From an uncultured Clostridia bacterium (lineage in GTDB: Bacteria; Bacillota; Clostridia; Lachnospirales; CAG-274): a DNA stretch of 64,000 nt. Within the stretch, counting starts at the first letter, position 1. Each line of letters opens with the position of its first letter. The position numbers and the translations under genes were made by a program. The DNA lies in assembly GCA_947632615.1 (NCBI GenBank), contig CANRPW010000012.1:1-64000 (forward strand), written 5' to 3'. Below, piece by piece: positions 1 through 11,800 of the stretch. The notes under the pieces are model-generated. The model made no database searches, had not been told where the DNA came from, and was given only the letters and a program-made list of their open reading frames with translations.

Positions 1-342
1 CGCGGAAACAGCTACAATATCAGACCAGTCGGACACATCACACTGACCATCATCATTATAACCCACAGCCACAACAGAACCGTCAGCCCTAAGTCCTACT
101 GTGTTTAAATCTCCCGCGGAAACAGCTACAATATCAGACCAGTCGGACACATCACACTGACCATCATCATTATAACCCACAGCCACAACAGTGCCGTTAG
201 CTTTAAGTCCTACTGTATGAGCTGCCCCTGCGGAAACAGCCACAATATCAGACCAGTCGGATACATCACGCTGATCGTGATTATTAGCACCAATAGCCAC
301 AACAGAACCATCAGCTTTAAGCCCTATTGTATGGAAAAATCC
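1..342 (-). repeat. 114-bp tandem repeats encoding RCC1 units
   Basis: Three direct repeats of 114 bp start at about 1, 115 and 229. The first two are almost identical at DNA level and the third is more diverged. Each encodes one 38-residue RCC1 unit. More copies probably continue to the left of the window. Confidence 0.9.
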
Positions 343-1341
343 TGCCGAAATTGGATAATTATTGATTTTTACCTTATTTGTAAAAGCAAGCTTTTGTGAA
401 TCTTTGAAATCTCCAAGAGATGTAAAAATATCCTCAGCTTCGCTATATTTCTCCTGAGCCATAAGCTCGGTTGCTTTATTGTATTTACTGCTTTTCATAA
501 AATAATTTGCAGTAAAAGCTAATACAGCTATGATACAGACAGCTGCTGCGCCAACAGCTAATAATTTAAGCTGCTTTTTCTTTTTTTCCGCTGCCAGTTG
601 CTCTTGTTCGGCTCTTATTAATGCACGACGCTTATCTTCAGCTCTTGCGGCTTCTTCTTTGCGGCGGGCTTCTTCTTCCTGATAAAGTCTTATACTTTCC
701 TGCTTTTCATTGTATTTTCTGAGCTCTTCGGAAAGATAGTTTTTGTCGCTTATTTTTATAAGCTCTGCCTTGTCGGCTCCGCATATATAGCATTTGTCTG
801 TCGAGGCGGGGTTTGGCTGACCGCAGGAGCAAATCCACACATCATCTTTTGTCGTGATCACATAGCGACTGTCTGCTTTAATCTTATTACATTCCCTCAT
901 ATACTGCTCATAAAGGGCGTAGTCATTTAAGTATTTTTTTGCTTCAGCGCCTTCATATTCTTCCAAGGGCTGATTGCTTTCATTTCGCCACACGCTTTCA
1001 TCTTCAAAAACAACCTTAGTCATGATTATTTTTATTTTTCCCACATTTGAAAAGCCTGTGTTAATAGCTTGTTTTGCGCCGAATATTCCGCCTTTTTTAA
1101 TACCTCCGACTGTATAGAGAACGTCCTTTACTGTTCCTACTTCGTCATTTGCCGCATCGTAACATTCAATATCGGCAAAGACGTTGTTCACAGCTTTGTC
1201 CGAAATGCTTTTTAATTTTGCCTGCAAAACATTTTTTCCGTTGCTGTTGTCGTGAAGAATGTTATATTTTTCCACTTGCACGGGACAGCCTTCAAGCCAG
1301 AGGGTTTTTTCGATATTTTTGATAATTTCAAATCTTTCCAA
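1..1341 (-). CDS. RCC1-repeat protein with zinc ribbon and one membrane segment (3' end outside window)
   Basis: This is a minus-strand gene that runs off the left edge, with 447 codons visible. It starts at a TTG at 1341, because an in-frame TGA lies two codons upstream and an AAAGGA ribosome site sits at a suitable distance. In order it shows a soluble N-terminal region, a CxC/CxxC zinc-ribbon-like motif near residues 168-190 (key residues CSCG and CYICG), a charged Glu/Arg/Lys-rich coiled-coil stretch, one hydrophobic segment near residues 255-280, and at least three 38-residue RCC1-type repeats (HTVGLKADGSVVAVG core). RCC1 repeats normally close into a beta-propeller used for protein interactions, probably extracytoplasmic here. 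It begins 28 bases after the stop of the DUF4234 gene and is probably co-transcribed with it. The ligand is unknown. The full repeat number cannot be seen. Confidence 0.85.
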   Translation of the reverse strand, partial: MERFEIIKNIEKTLWLEGCPVQVEKYNILHDNSNGKNVLQAKLKSISDKAVNNVFADIECYDAANDEVGTVKDVLYTVGGIKKGGIFGAKQAINTGFSNVGKIKIIMTKVVFEDESVWRNESNQPLEEYEGAEAKKYLNDYALYEQYMRECNKIKADSRYVITTKDDVWICSCGQPNPASTDKCYICGADKAELIKISDKNYLSEELRKYNEKQESIRLYQEEEARRKEEAARAEDKRRALIRAEQEQLAAEKKKKQLKLLAVGAAAVCIIAVLAFTANYFMKSSKYNKATELMAQEKYSEAEDIFTSLGDFKDSQKLAFTNKVKINNYPISAGFFHTIGLKADGSVVAIGANNHDQRDVSDWSDIVAVSAGAAHTVGLKANGTVVAVGYNDDGQCDVSDWSDIVAVSAGDLNTVGLRADGSVVAVGYNDDGQCDVSDWSDIVAVSA

Positions 1342-1369
1342 ATTAAGTCATCCTTTCTAATGCGTAGTA

Positions 1370-2590
1370 TTATAAATCGGGCAGATCGTCATTGTTGCTG
1401 CTGTAGTCCATATTCTGAGTATTTTGCTGTGTATAGCTGACACTTTGAGGCTGTCCGCTCTTTAAAGCTATTGAATTCAGCTTGTCCTGTATAAAAATAG
1501 GTGGAATTATGGGAATAAAAATTGAAAATATAAGACATATTACTCCAAGGTCTGAGCTTATGCCATGTTCTTTAGCTAATTTATCTGTAAGCAAAGCTGT
1601 TTTGTATGTCCAATATATGTAATAAAAAGGACAGAACATACATAAAAGAAGATTAGTAGCAGGCTTTCTGTAAGGCTCATCCTTAACAATATTGAGAGCC
1701 TCTGTGACCTTATATGTCCAATATAAGCAATATATTCCAAGTGTAAATATAAGCAGTAATACAAAAGGCGTAAAATCTTTGTAAAGTAAATTTTTTAAAG
1801 GTGTATTTGTTGAATAATTGCTGTTCATTTCTTTAGCTCCTTCTGTTGTATAGTTTGCCGGCGTGTAGTTTATTTGTTTATTAGGTACAGGAATACTCTC
1901 AGTTGTATAGTTTATTGCTGTGTTATTTATAGGCTTGGTTGTGGAAGCTTCTTCTTTAACCCATATACTGATCATTATAAAGGGGATAATTTCACATATA
2001 AATGATAATATTTCAATAAATGGCTCTATTTCCTCTAAGGATTCGCCCCTGTTTTTAAAATATATTATCATATATAAAAGTAGGATATAAGATAATATGT
2101 TGAAAATTAAAGGCAGAATCCACATCTTTTTCACAAACCAACCTTTGATGGGATTTAAAGCCTTTAATACTAAAACCCCAAGGATGCAATATGACAGTAT
2201 ATGAAATATTACTTCAATCAACATTATGATTGACATTTTCTTTGTATATATATCAATTAATGAAGTAGGTTCGTAGTCGAATAGTTTAAAGTATATTACG
2301 ACAAAAAATATCATCATAAAAAAAAGCAAGTCAAGTAAAATCTGAGCAAAAGCCCCGCCTACTATTAGTTTTGGACCTTTAATGAATAATCCCACAAAAA
2401 GTAACAGACCTAAAATAACAGATATAATTAATAAAATATGTGAGGGTATATTCATTGCTTTATACATTGAAAAAGGAATAAGACAATAGCATCTCAATAT
2501 AGAATATATTAAAAAAGTTATTGCCGGAATAAAAAAATATTTACTTATATTAGTTGTTTTATCAATATTGTTTTCCATTGACTGATTCAT
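1370..2590 (-). CDS. DUF4234-type multi-spanning membrane protein
   Basis: This 406-residue protein begins at an ATG preceded by a strong AAGGAGG site nine bases upstream. Residues 15-220 contain about six hydrophobic segments. A polar Asn/Thr-rich linker follows (about residues 222-270). The C-terminal part has paired aromatic motifs of the YWTYK kind (IYCLYWTYKVTEAL and YYIYWTYKTALL) between hydrophobic helices, which is the signature of DUF4234 membrane proteins. The C-terminus is acidic and disordered. Function of the family is unknown. It lies upstream of the RCC1 membrane protein on the same strand with a 28-base gap, so the two probably form a membrane-associated pair. No enzymatic motif is visible. 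Confidence 0.8.
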   Translation of the reverse strand: MNQSMENNIDKTTNISKYFFIPAITFLIYSILRCYCLIPFSMYKAMNIPSHILLIISVILGLLLFVGLFIKGPKLIVGGAFAQILLDLLFFMMIFFVVIYFKLFDYEPTSLIDIYTKKMSIIMLIEVIFHILSYCILGVLVLKALNPIKGWFVKKMWILPLIFNILSYILLLYMIIYFKNRGESLEEIEPFIEILSFICEIIPFIMISIWVKEEASTTKPINNTAINYTTESIPVPNKQINYTPANYTTEGAKEMNSNYSTNTPLKNLLYKDFTPFVLLLIFTLGIYCLYWTYKVTEALNIVKDEPYRKPATNLLLCMFCPFYYIYWTYKTALLTDKLAKEHGISSDLGVICLIFSIFIPIIPPIFIQDKLNSIALKSGQPQSVSYTQQNTQNMDYSSNNDDLPDL

Positions 2591-2833
2591 ATATTTTACC
2601 TCCTTTTTACATATTTAAAAATCATTCGGGGCTTTTGACCCTTATAGAAACAATACAGTCTATGTGATAGGAATATTTTGAACTGTCATAAAAAAACACC
2701 CCCTTGGCTGTCATTTTTCTGCCATAAGGTATGCTTTTTGGAAGGTTTTTTTGTAAATATTCAACTATATTCTTACCCTCAAACAAATTCCCCATATCAG
2801 ATAGGCATTAATGACAATAAAATTTTATACATA

Positions 2834-2874
2834 CAAAAAGCCTGCCTTTTCCAAAAAATCGGAAAAGACAGGCA
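2834..2874 (-). terminator. Rho-independent terminator of the giant SLH gene
   Basis: A 13-bp hairpin (2840-2852 with 2861-2873) with an eight-base loop is followed on the minus strand by a run of five T. It lies 21 bases after the stop codon of the giant gene. The rest of the 304-base gap 2591-2894 shows no other convincing feature. Confidence 0.85.
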
Positions 2875-2894
2875 ATATTTGTATGGGTCTATAG

Positions 2895-5800
2895 TTATTC
2901 TACAGAGTTGTCATTAAGACTGATCCACTTTTCATAGTCATTATCCTTAAGCTCATAGTCGTGGCTGTTTGCCGCTTCTTGTATAGCCAGATAATACCAT
3001 GCGGTTTCATCTGCATTATCCGTGAATGTGATCATTCCCTCAAGGAGATCGTCCTTTGTTTCGGGAACTCGCTTAAGAACTCTGTTGATAAGGCTTACCG
3101 CCTCGGCTCTGGTAATATTGTTTTCGGGTCTGAATGTACCGTCGCCATAGCCGCTTACCCAATTTCTTGCGGCAGCTCTGTTTATATCCTGCTTAGCCCA
3201 ATGACCTTCTATATCAGTGAATACGTCATCGGCTTCGCCCTTATAGGAGTCAAACCTTGCGCATATAGCGGCAAACTCGGCTCTCGTAATAGGCGCATAG
3301 GGGTCGAATACGGTTTCACTTCTTCCGTAAACTATGTTAAGGGAGGTAAGTGTTGATATTGCCGTATTGAACCATGAGTCTGCCCTCACATCTGTGAAGT
3401 CGTTTGTATAAACAGTGCTTTCCTTTCTTACGTCCTCGTTAAGCAGTCTGTAGAATATAGCTGCAACCTCAGCACGGGTTATATCCCTTGTGGGTCTTAC
3501 TGTGCCGTCATCATAGCCTGCTATATATGCAAAGTGATCGTCTGCATTGAGGTCGGCAGGTGTAGAAACATCTGCGGGCTGTACAGGTTTTTCGGCTTCG
3601 GAAGGCTCATATGCAGCAACGTCATTTCCTGATATGCTCCAGCCTGCATATACAGTCTTGTTTGAATTCATAACAATGCTTGTTATTCTTTCCGTAAGCT
3701 CCCTATCGGCATACCAGCCTGTGAAATCACTGCCTGCCTTTTCGGGCACTTTATCAAGACTGACTTCATTACCCCTTGCATACGTTTCGTCGTCGTACCG
3801 GGTTCCGCCGTTGGAGTCATATCTGAGGGTGAAGCGTAAAGCTCCGCCGCCGCCTCCACCGCCGCTGCCGCCGCCGTTACGTGACCAGTTTGCAATAAGC
3901 GTGACGTCTTTATCGGGTGTAATTATATTTCCGGGCTGATAAACTTTAGCTCCGTCCGACCAGCCTGTGAATGTATATCCCACGCGTGTAGGAGCAGCCT
4001 TAGCGGTTATGCTCTCTCCCGCCTTCACGGTTTCGGGTGAATAATCCGTATTGTTTACAGCCGTTCCGCCTGCAAGGTCATAGCTTACGGTATACTTTAT
4101 AATTTCATCAAATGTATAAGTATAAGCCGTGCCGTCCCTGCCGGATACTACTTCGGGTGGTACGCTGTCCCAGCTTCCCTTTTCATATCCTTCGTCAGGT
4201 GTCATTCCTACAGGTGTATTCAGAATACCGCTGCCCTCAACAGACCAATTTCCGCTGCTGTCGATAAGAGTAACATATCTGTCTATATCCCTCTTTGAGC
4301 CGTCAGCCCAGCTTCCGTTTACAACTTTGAAGGTTACTTTCTTCTGATAAATATCGGGTATGTTGTCGGGATAGTCGGAACCCCTCGGGTCATTTCCGTA
4401 TTTATCGGCAAGCCACTGTGCAGTGAATATCCATGCTGTTTCCTCATCATTGCCTGGCTCTGCCGTCCAGCCCATAAATATGTATTCATCTCTTTCAGGG
4501 TCTTCAAGTATGCAGCTTTCCTCAACAATAAGCTCTACAGGTAACATGCTGTCACGCCATATTCCGCCGTTGGGGTCTACCCTTACCTTTGCCCCGTATG
4601 AAACGTCCATATCAGCGCCCTTTGGCGGCTGATCGTTTTCATACCTGTTGTATGAAATGTTAGGATTATCTATACGTCCGTAGCCGTAGGTATATTCTAC
4701 CGTACCGTTTCCTGTTACGAGAGCACTGCCTGAGCTTATGATATCGGGAGAAGCTCCTATCCAGCCGCCGCCCTCATAGCCGTAGTCGGGTATTCCGCTT
4801 GGCACTGTTACATAGCCGCTTCCCTCTGCCGACCACATACCAAGCTCATTGAAAAGCTCTGCAAGCTGAACATATGTGTCCTCGCCGTTTTCCTGCCATG
4901 TTCCGTTAAGAACCCTGAATATTACAAGCTTCTGGAATATGTCGGGTATGTCGTCGTTATTTTCGTCAGCCTCCCAATAAGCCTTAAACAGAGTATTTTC
5001 ATTTATGATGAGAGTATCGCCGGGCTGATAAACTTCAGCGCCTGTACTCCAACCCATAAATATGAAGTTTGTTCTGTCAGGCTCTCTTTCAGGCTCGTGA
5101 GCAACGGTTATTTCAGTTCCTGCCGGTACTACTCTGTCATATTCCACGCCTACCGCAGGTTGTCCGCCGTCAAAATCATAGCGGACCGTGCAGCCGTAAA
5201 GGTCGTAGTAAAGTCTGAGTGTAAGCATAAGGTCGCCGTCACCCTGAAGGAAGTTTCTGTGGACAACGCCCTCGGTTACCGAAATGCTCCTGTTAAGGTG
5301 ATAGCCCTCGAATGTCTTTTCATAAGCCTTTACCTTTTCTCCCACAACTGCATTATCTACGGTATCCTCATATAACTCATACTGTCCCGATGTGTTCTGG
5401 AGGTAATATTCCGTCTTATAATCGGCAGTTTCCGCATTAGGCGTAAAGCTGTAAATGTACTCGGTTCCGCTTGTGAAGCTGTTGTCTATTACCTCGGGAG
5501 GAGCTTCGTTCCACTCTCCGCCGAAATATCCCTCATTGGGTGTCATTCCCGTGGGTATGTCGACCTTAGCCGTACCTTCCAAGCTCCATACGCCGTCCTG
5601 CTCAAGGGTCAGCCATTGCTTCTCAGGTTCGTCGGTGCCGTCACTCCATACGCCGTGTTCTACTCTGAATATGACAAGTCTCTGATATACATCGGGTATG
5701 CCGTCAGGTGTATCTCTTTCGGGATTCTCAGGGTCATAGCCGCCCTTTGAGTCGCCTTCCCAAAGTGCAGTAAATACCCATTCTATATCATCGCTTTCAC

Positions 5801-8800
5801 CGGTCTTTGTTTCCCAACCCATAAATATATAGCCGTCACGCACAGGTGCAGTTATATTTGTTTCGGGGTCGGTTATCTCCAGTGTAACGGGGTCGATATG
5901 TACCTTTCCATCAGGAGCAGTCCATATACCGCCGTTGGGATTTACTATTATGTTCTTGCCATATTCCGTTTCCATAACATCGGGATCAGGCTCGTTGTCA
6001 TCGTCAAAGGAAGGCTTGTCATAATTAATAACAGGCTTGCCCTTAAAACCGTAGGTAAATGTATATACCTTGACATCGGGATAATCCTTTGTGACGGTTC
6101 CGTCAGGCTCTATTCCCGTAGGCTCGTGATCGGTCGTCCATACTCCGTTATCAAAACCAACCTCAGGCACGCCAACAGGTATTTCGTACTTACCTGTGCC
6201 GTCTTCGCTGTAAGTCGTTCCGTCAGGACCGTAAAGATTTACAGTCATATATTTAACGGTGGTTCCGTCGTCAGCCCATACGCCGTTTTCAACAACAAAT
6301 ATGAGCTGTCTTTGATATTTGTCAGGTATTCCGTCAGGAATATCCTTTTCAGGCTCGTCAGGATCATATCCGCCCTTTTCATCGGTATCCCAGACCGCCG
6401 TAAATACAATATCCTTTGTAACAATAACTCTGTCGCCATTGTTATAGCGGTTGCCCTCAGCATCTGTCCAGCAGTCAAAGGCATATCCTTCATAGGTCGG
6501 ACCCGGCATAACGATTACTTCCGCTTTGTCGTCAACCGTTCTCGGTGTATAGTCAAGTCCTTCCCTAGCTGTGCCGCCGTTAAGGTTATAGCTTACTATC
6601 CACTGATCCTCATCGGGGTTTCCGTCACCGTTTAAGTCTCTCTTCCATATTGCATAGAGTATATCCGTACGGCTGCCCTTTTCAAAGGTATTGTTGTAAT
6701 ATCTTCCGTCATATATTACGCCTGTGTTGTTAAGATTCCAGCCCACAAATACATAGCCATCTCTTGTGGGTATCTTGTCAGCAGGAATGGTTACCTTTTC
6801 TCCCGCCTCATACTCATTATCGTCATAAGGCATATTCTCAACAAGGTCGCCGTCAGCGTTTTCCTCATATTTAACCTGCTTGTAGTCAGGCTTTCCGTCA
6901 CTGCCGTCACTGCCGCCGAATTCGTCCTTTGCCCATACGGCGTACAGCCTTACGGTGTCGCTTTCATCGGCATCCTTCGGGTCGACCGTATAGCTACCCG
7001 GCAATATGTCGGTTATTGTCTGGTCGGAAGGAAGCTCTCCCGTATGGGGGTTAAGACTCCAGCCCACAAACACAGCCTTATCTACTGTAAGGTCGCCGCA
7101 CTCTGCAAGAGGCTCTACAATGCTGCCTTCAATAAGATCGGGCACGCTGTCGGGAGCTGTTCCCTCGCCGCCGTTGGAGTCGTATACAAGTGTATAGAGT
7201 GTTTCTTCAAAATCAGGTGTGCCGTTGTCGTTTTTATCTTCTGCCCAAAGAGCATATACAACTATATCCTCATTGTCGAATAAAACATTCCGGGCTGACA
7301 GTGCCTCAAACAGATCGCCATCAGTATATCTGAGAATATCCTCGTGGCGTTCAAGGCTCCAGCCTGCCAGAACAGCGCCCTCCATATGTACACGTCTGCG
7401 GCTTTCGTTTATGTCCATAAGCTCGGCACTTTCTCCCGGCAGACAATAATTTGTATAGTCTGCGAAGATTATGCCCTCCTCAGGCAATTCGGGGCTTGGC
7501 TCTCCACCGTTTGAATGATATTTAACCAGATGTCTGTCGTCCGCATAGTCGGGCTTGCCGTCTCTGTCATCGTCCTTAGCCCAAACCGAATAGACGTTTA
7601 CATTTTCGTTTGGTATTGTGACATTTGTCAGAAGCTGTCTTGCTTCTTCAATGGTTTCGACTGTCTTGTCAGCCTCACTCGGATCATCCGTCCAGCCCAC
7701 AAATACCATATTATCATTTATCATAGGTGAAACAGGCATCCAAAGTGCAGCAGTTTCGCCAAAGCTATATCTTCTGTCACGGAAATCAGGAAAATCGGGA
7801 TAAACCGATACATCTATAACGCCGTTATCTATCTCGGCAGTTTCGCCCTTTACATTATAGAGTATTCTGTATGTGTCAGTATACCATACGGCATAGAGCA
7901 CAACATTTTCCTCTCCTATGTCAAGAGTGCCCTCGGGCAGATATTCGGCTTCCGTGTCATGTCTGTCCGTACTCCAGCCAAGGAAATAATTTCTTACTCC
8001 CGTTTCGGGGTCGCTCCAATACCATAAGCCGTTTTCAGACTCAAAGCTCAGCCCGTTATCCTCATTAAGAGTTTTAACCGTGCATTTTTCGCCTTGGAAA
8101 AGTCCGAAATAGCCTTCCGGCATGCTTACACCTTCAGGTGCGCCGTTTTTGTCATACGTTACCGAATGACCCTCAGCTACAGGTATATACAGAGTACCCA
8201 CAGCTCCCTCAGGCGCATAATATTTAACAGTAACGCTTCTGCCCTTGTCGCCTGAATAGATCGCTAATATATCGTCTATAACTGTTCCGCTGTTTGCATC
8301 ATAATAAGGCTTGCCCTTATAGCCGCCCTCAGCCTCTGAGGGGCTTAATATGATTATGTTTTCGTTTCTTTCTCCTGCCGAAGTATCGTTTATCGTAAGA
8401 GTAAACTCGTAATAATCAGGTTCAAGAGATGAAATGGATATATGACCGGGGCTTTCCGTATCATCTACGGGATAACCGCCTATTTCCTCAGGCTCTCCGC
8501 TTACCTCATAAAGGCTGTTTATCATAAAGCCCTCTATAAGCTTTTCTTCGGGGTCGCGTATTCCGTCCCTGTCTGCATCATCGAAAAGTCTTACGGTTAC
8601 ATAAGCCTGGTCAACAGGTCGCCATACCGCATAAAGCGTATCGTTTACACCAGCCGACTTGACGAAGTAATAAGGATTTTCCGTTCCGCTTCCGGCTCCG
8701 TCATATCTTATAGTGCTTGAATTGCCTGATGGGTCGTTAAGACTCCAGCCCATAAATACATAATTCTTAACACTGAGTGCGCTTGACCTTACATAAACCT

Positions 8801-11800
8801 TATCGGTAAGCTCGCCGTCTCCCGGCAAATCGGTCATAGCCTCTAAATCCTTCTCGCTGTAGCTGTCCTTTGCAAAGGAAGCCATCCACCTTTCATCGCT
8901 GCCGCTTGCATATAAGTCATATTCGGCAGGTTCGGTTTCAAGACTTCCCGAAGCCTGTTCCGCTATAGCTCCTGCGGGAAGGTTAAGATCGTAGAATACC
9001 TGTTTGAAGTCGGGTATTCCGTCGCTTGTATGTATTGTAAAGTTGCCGTTTCTGTCCTCCGCAAGCTTTCCGCCCACGTCACGAGCCCATACAGCGTAAA
9101 CCGTGCGGGATGTGTTCATTGTCATTTCGGAAATAAGCGCATCCTTTACGGTGTTGTAATCAACAACAGGCTGATTTATCTTTGAAAGACTCCAGCCGAG
9201 GAATACTGCGTTGCTGCGTTTTAACTCTTCCGAGTCGGGCACATACATTTCATCACTTGCAAGATTTACAAGGCTATCTCTCTCCAGCGCCTCGGTATGA
9301 TCTGCCATACCGTCTGTGTCGGGCCAGTCGCTGTCAAGCCATTCTCCGCCGTTTCCGTCAAAATGTAACATTACGTCACTGAAAGGTATATCCCATACGG
9401 CGTAGAGAACGACATCTTCATGGGGCATCATGTATTCATCTCCCGACATTCCCATAGAAACGTCAACATCGGGTTCTTCTGCGGCGGGGTTTCTGCTCCA
9501 GCCGAGGAATTTATGATCTACCCCTGCCTCGTCGGTGTATGTATCATAGCCCATACCTGTGTCGCTGTCCTTTGTAAGTCCCGTTATATCATTTATATCG
9601 GCAAGGGAAACAAGTCCGTCAAAACCGTCAGGATAAGGAACTGCTACATCGGCATTATAGGCATAATCTCTGTCGGGAACATAGCCGCCCTCAAGCATTA
9701 CCGTAGTCGGTGCGCCGTTCATACTGTATGATATTTCATAAGGCCTTGTAACGCCGTAGCGTATAGCGCCGCTGTATGTAGCATCAGGCACATCCAGGGT
9801 GTGTTTTATTCTGAGAACGCCGTCTGCGCCAAGCTCGGCATCTGGAAGTCCCCTGCCGATCTCCTCGCCTTTCGGATAAGCCATTCCCGTATATCTGTCA
9901 TAGGCATCATACTCGCCCTCTAACGAAACGGTAAGGCTGTACTCTCCTGCGGCTATGTCGTCAAATTCAATTCCGCCGCCGGAATAAGCTCCACGGCCTC
10001 TTATTTCGTTTCCTTCGCTGTCGGTAAGGCTGACATTTTCGGGCTCTAAAGCGAGTATACCGCCTGTGCCGCCGTACAGACCGTCATTGTCGAAGTCATC
10101 GAAAACCTGTATCGTCAGATCTCTGTAATTTTTGTCCCAAAGAGCAACATACCAGCAGTCTTCCGTAATTTCGGCAGATGGTGTACCCGGACTTATAGCT
10201 TCGGAATATTCGTCTATAAGCCCCTTGTCATAGCCGCCATCCGCATTGGCAGGCACATACGTCCAGCCACGGAAGTGATATCCTGTGTTTTCAACAGGCT
10301 CTACGGGCAGAATGACATTTCCGCCGTGCTTAGCGCTCATATCGGGATAGCTGCGGTCGCTGCTTAAGCCTTCGGGCGCTTTTCCGCCGTTTGCATCAAA
10401 TTTTACTGTGTATACATTAAGGTCGTAATAGAGCTTAAGAACAAGATTACTTCCTTCATCCACAACAACGCCGGAAACAGATGACATAGCGGGATTTGGC
10501 TTATAGTTGTCAATATCCTTAAATTCAGCCGTTACATAAGCTCCCACAAAGTCCTCGGGATGTTCGTCACTTGAGCTGTCGTGCGTATATTCACCTGATG
10601 AAAGGTCTTCAAGCCAATACTCTATTACATATCCGTTCTTTACGTCACTGCTTCCGCTTTCCTTCCACTGTGCCGTAAATTTTGCATTGCTTACTATTGA
10701 CTTGCTGCCTCCGGGATAGTAGATATTTCCGTTGTCGGAGTCAACCTCTATGGCGTTAGGGTCAATTTCATATTTCCAGCCCATAAATGAGCTTCCTGCC
10801 TTATGAGGAGCTGCCTTAAGCGTTACCCTGTCGCCGTGGCTTACATATTCGGAGCTGTAGCTTTCTCCTTCCGCTCCGTCGCCGCCACTTAGGTCATAGC
10901 TTACTTCATATCTGTTAAGCTCAAAGGTGTATGTAAATGTGACTTCTTCGGGCTTATTGGAGGAAACTGTCGCCGTATTTCCGCCGTCCTTTGGCAGAAC
11001 GCCTGTGGGGTCGCTGCTTACCCATCTTCCAAGAAGATAGCCGCTGTCAGCCTTCATACCTGCGGGCAGTTCCATATCCATACTGCCGCTTTCGCTGTAG
11101 TTTCCGTCAATATCTCTTAAAACGGCATATTTAATTATATCCGTCCTTGTATTGTCTACCCAAGAGCCGTTTACAACGCTGAAAGTAACCTTCTTCTGAT
11201 ATATATCGGGTATCAAATCGGGCTCTTCTCCGTCGTCGCCGCCGCCCTTGTTGTCTATTGCCCACTGAGCAACAAGCTTTATATCTCCCGTTTCTTCGTC
11301 GGGGGTCATAGACTCAAGAGGCTGTATGGTTCTGCCGCTATCTGCAAATTCTCCGTCCTTTTCGGGGTCGATGTATACAAGCCAGCCTGTGAATATGTAG
11401 TTGTCCTCTTCCTCGGTTTTTACAGGAGCAGCCTTAGCCGTAAGAGACTGACCGTTCCATATAATATCCTCGTCATAATAAGTTTCATCAGGATAAGCCG
11501 CCTCATCACGCTTTCCTCCGTTAAGGTCATACTGAACCGTATAACCTTGGAAGTCGTAGGTGAAGGTGTATTCTATCTTTTTATTATAAGGATATTCCTC
11601 TGAGGGGCTTATTCTTCTCGGCGGACTTTCTACAGACTCTTTTGTCTCAGTCTTTGACCATTTACCTGTATTCAGATATCTGTCGTTTGGCAGCTTTTCG
11701 CCGTCTACATAAGTATAGCCCTCGGCAGTCGGGTCAAGGCTCCAATATACGCCGTCTCTTAGGAATGTTATCCACTGGCTGTCTTTATCGGTAGTTATAT

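Noticed and set aside
2678..2917. A 79-codon plus-strand frame in the gap before the giant gene's terminator
   Set aside because: It crosses the terminator hairpin, has no ribosome site and overlaps the end of the giant gene.
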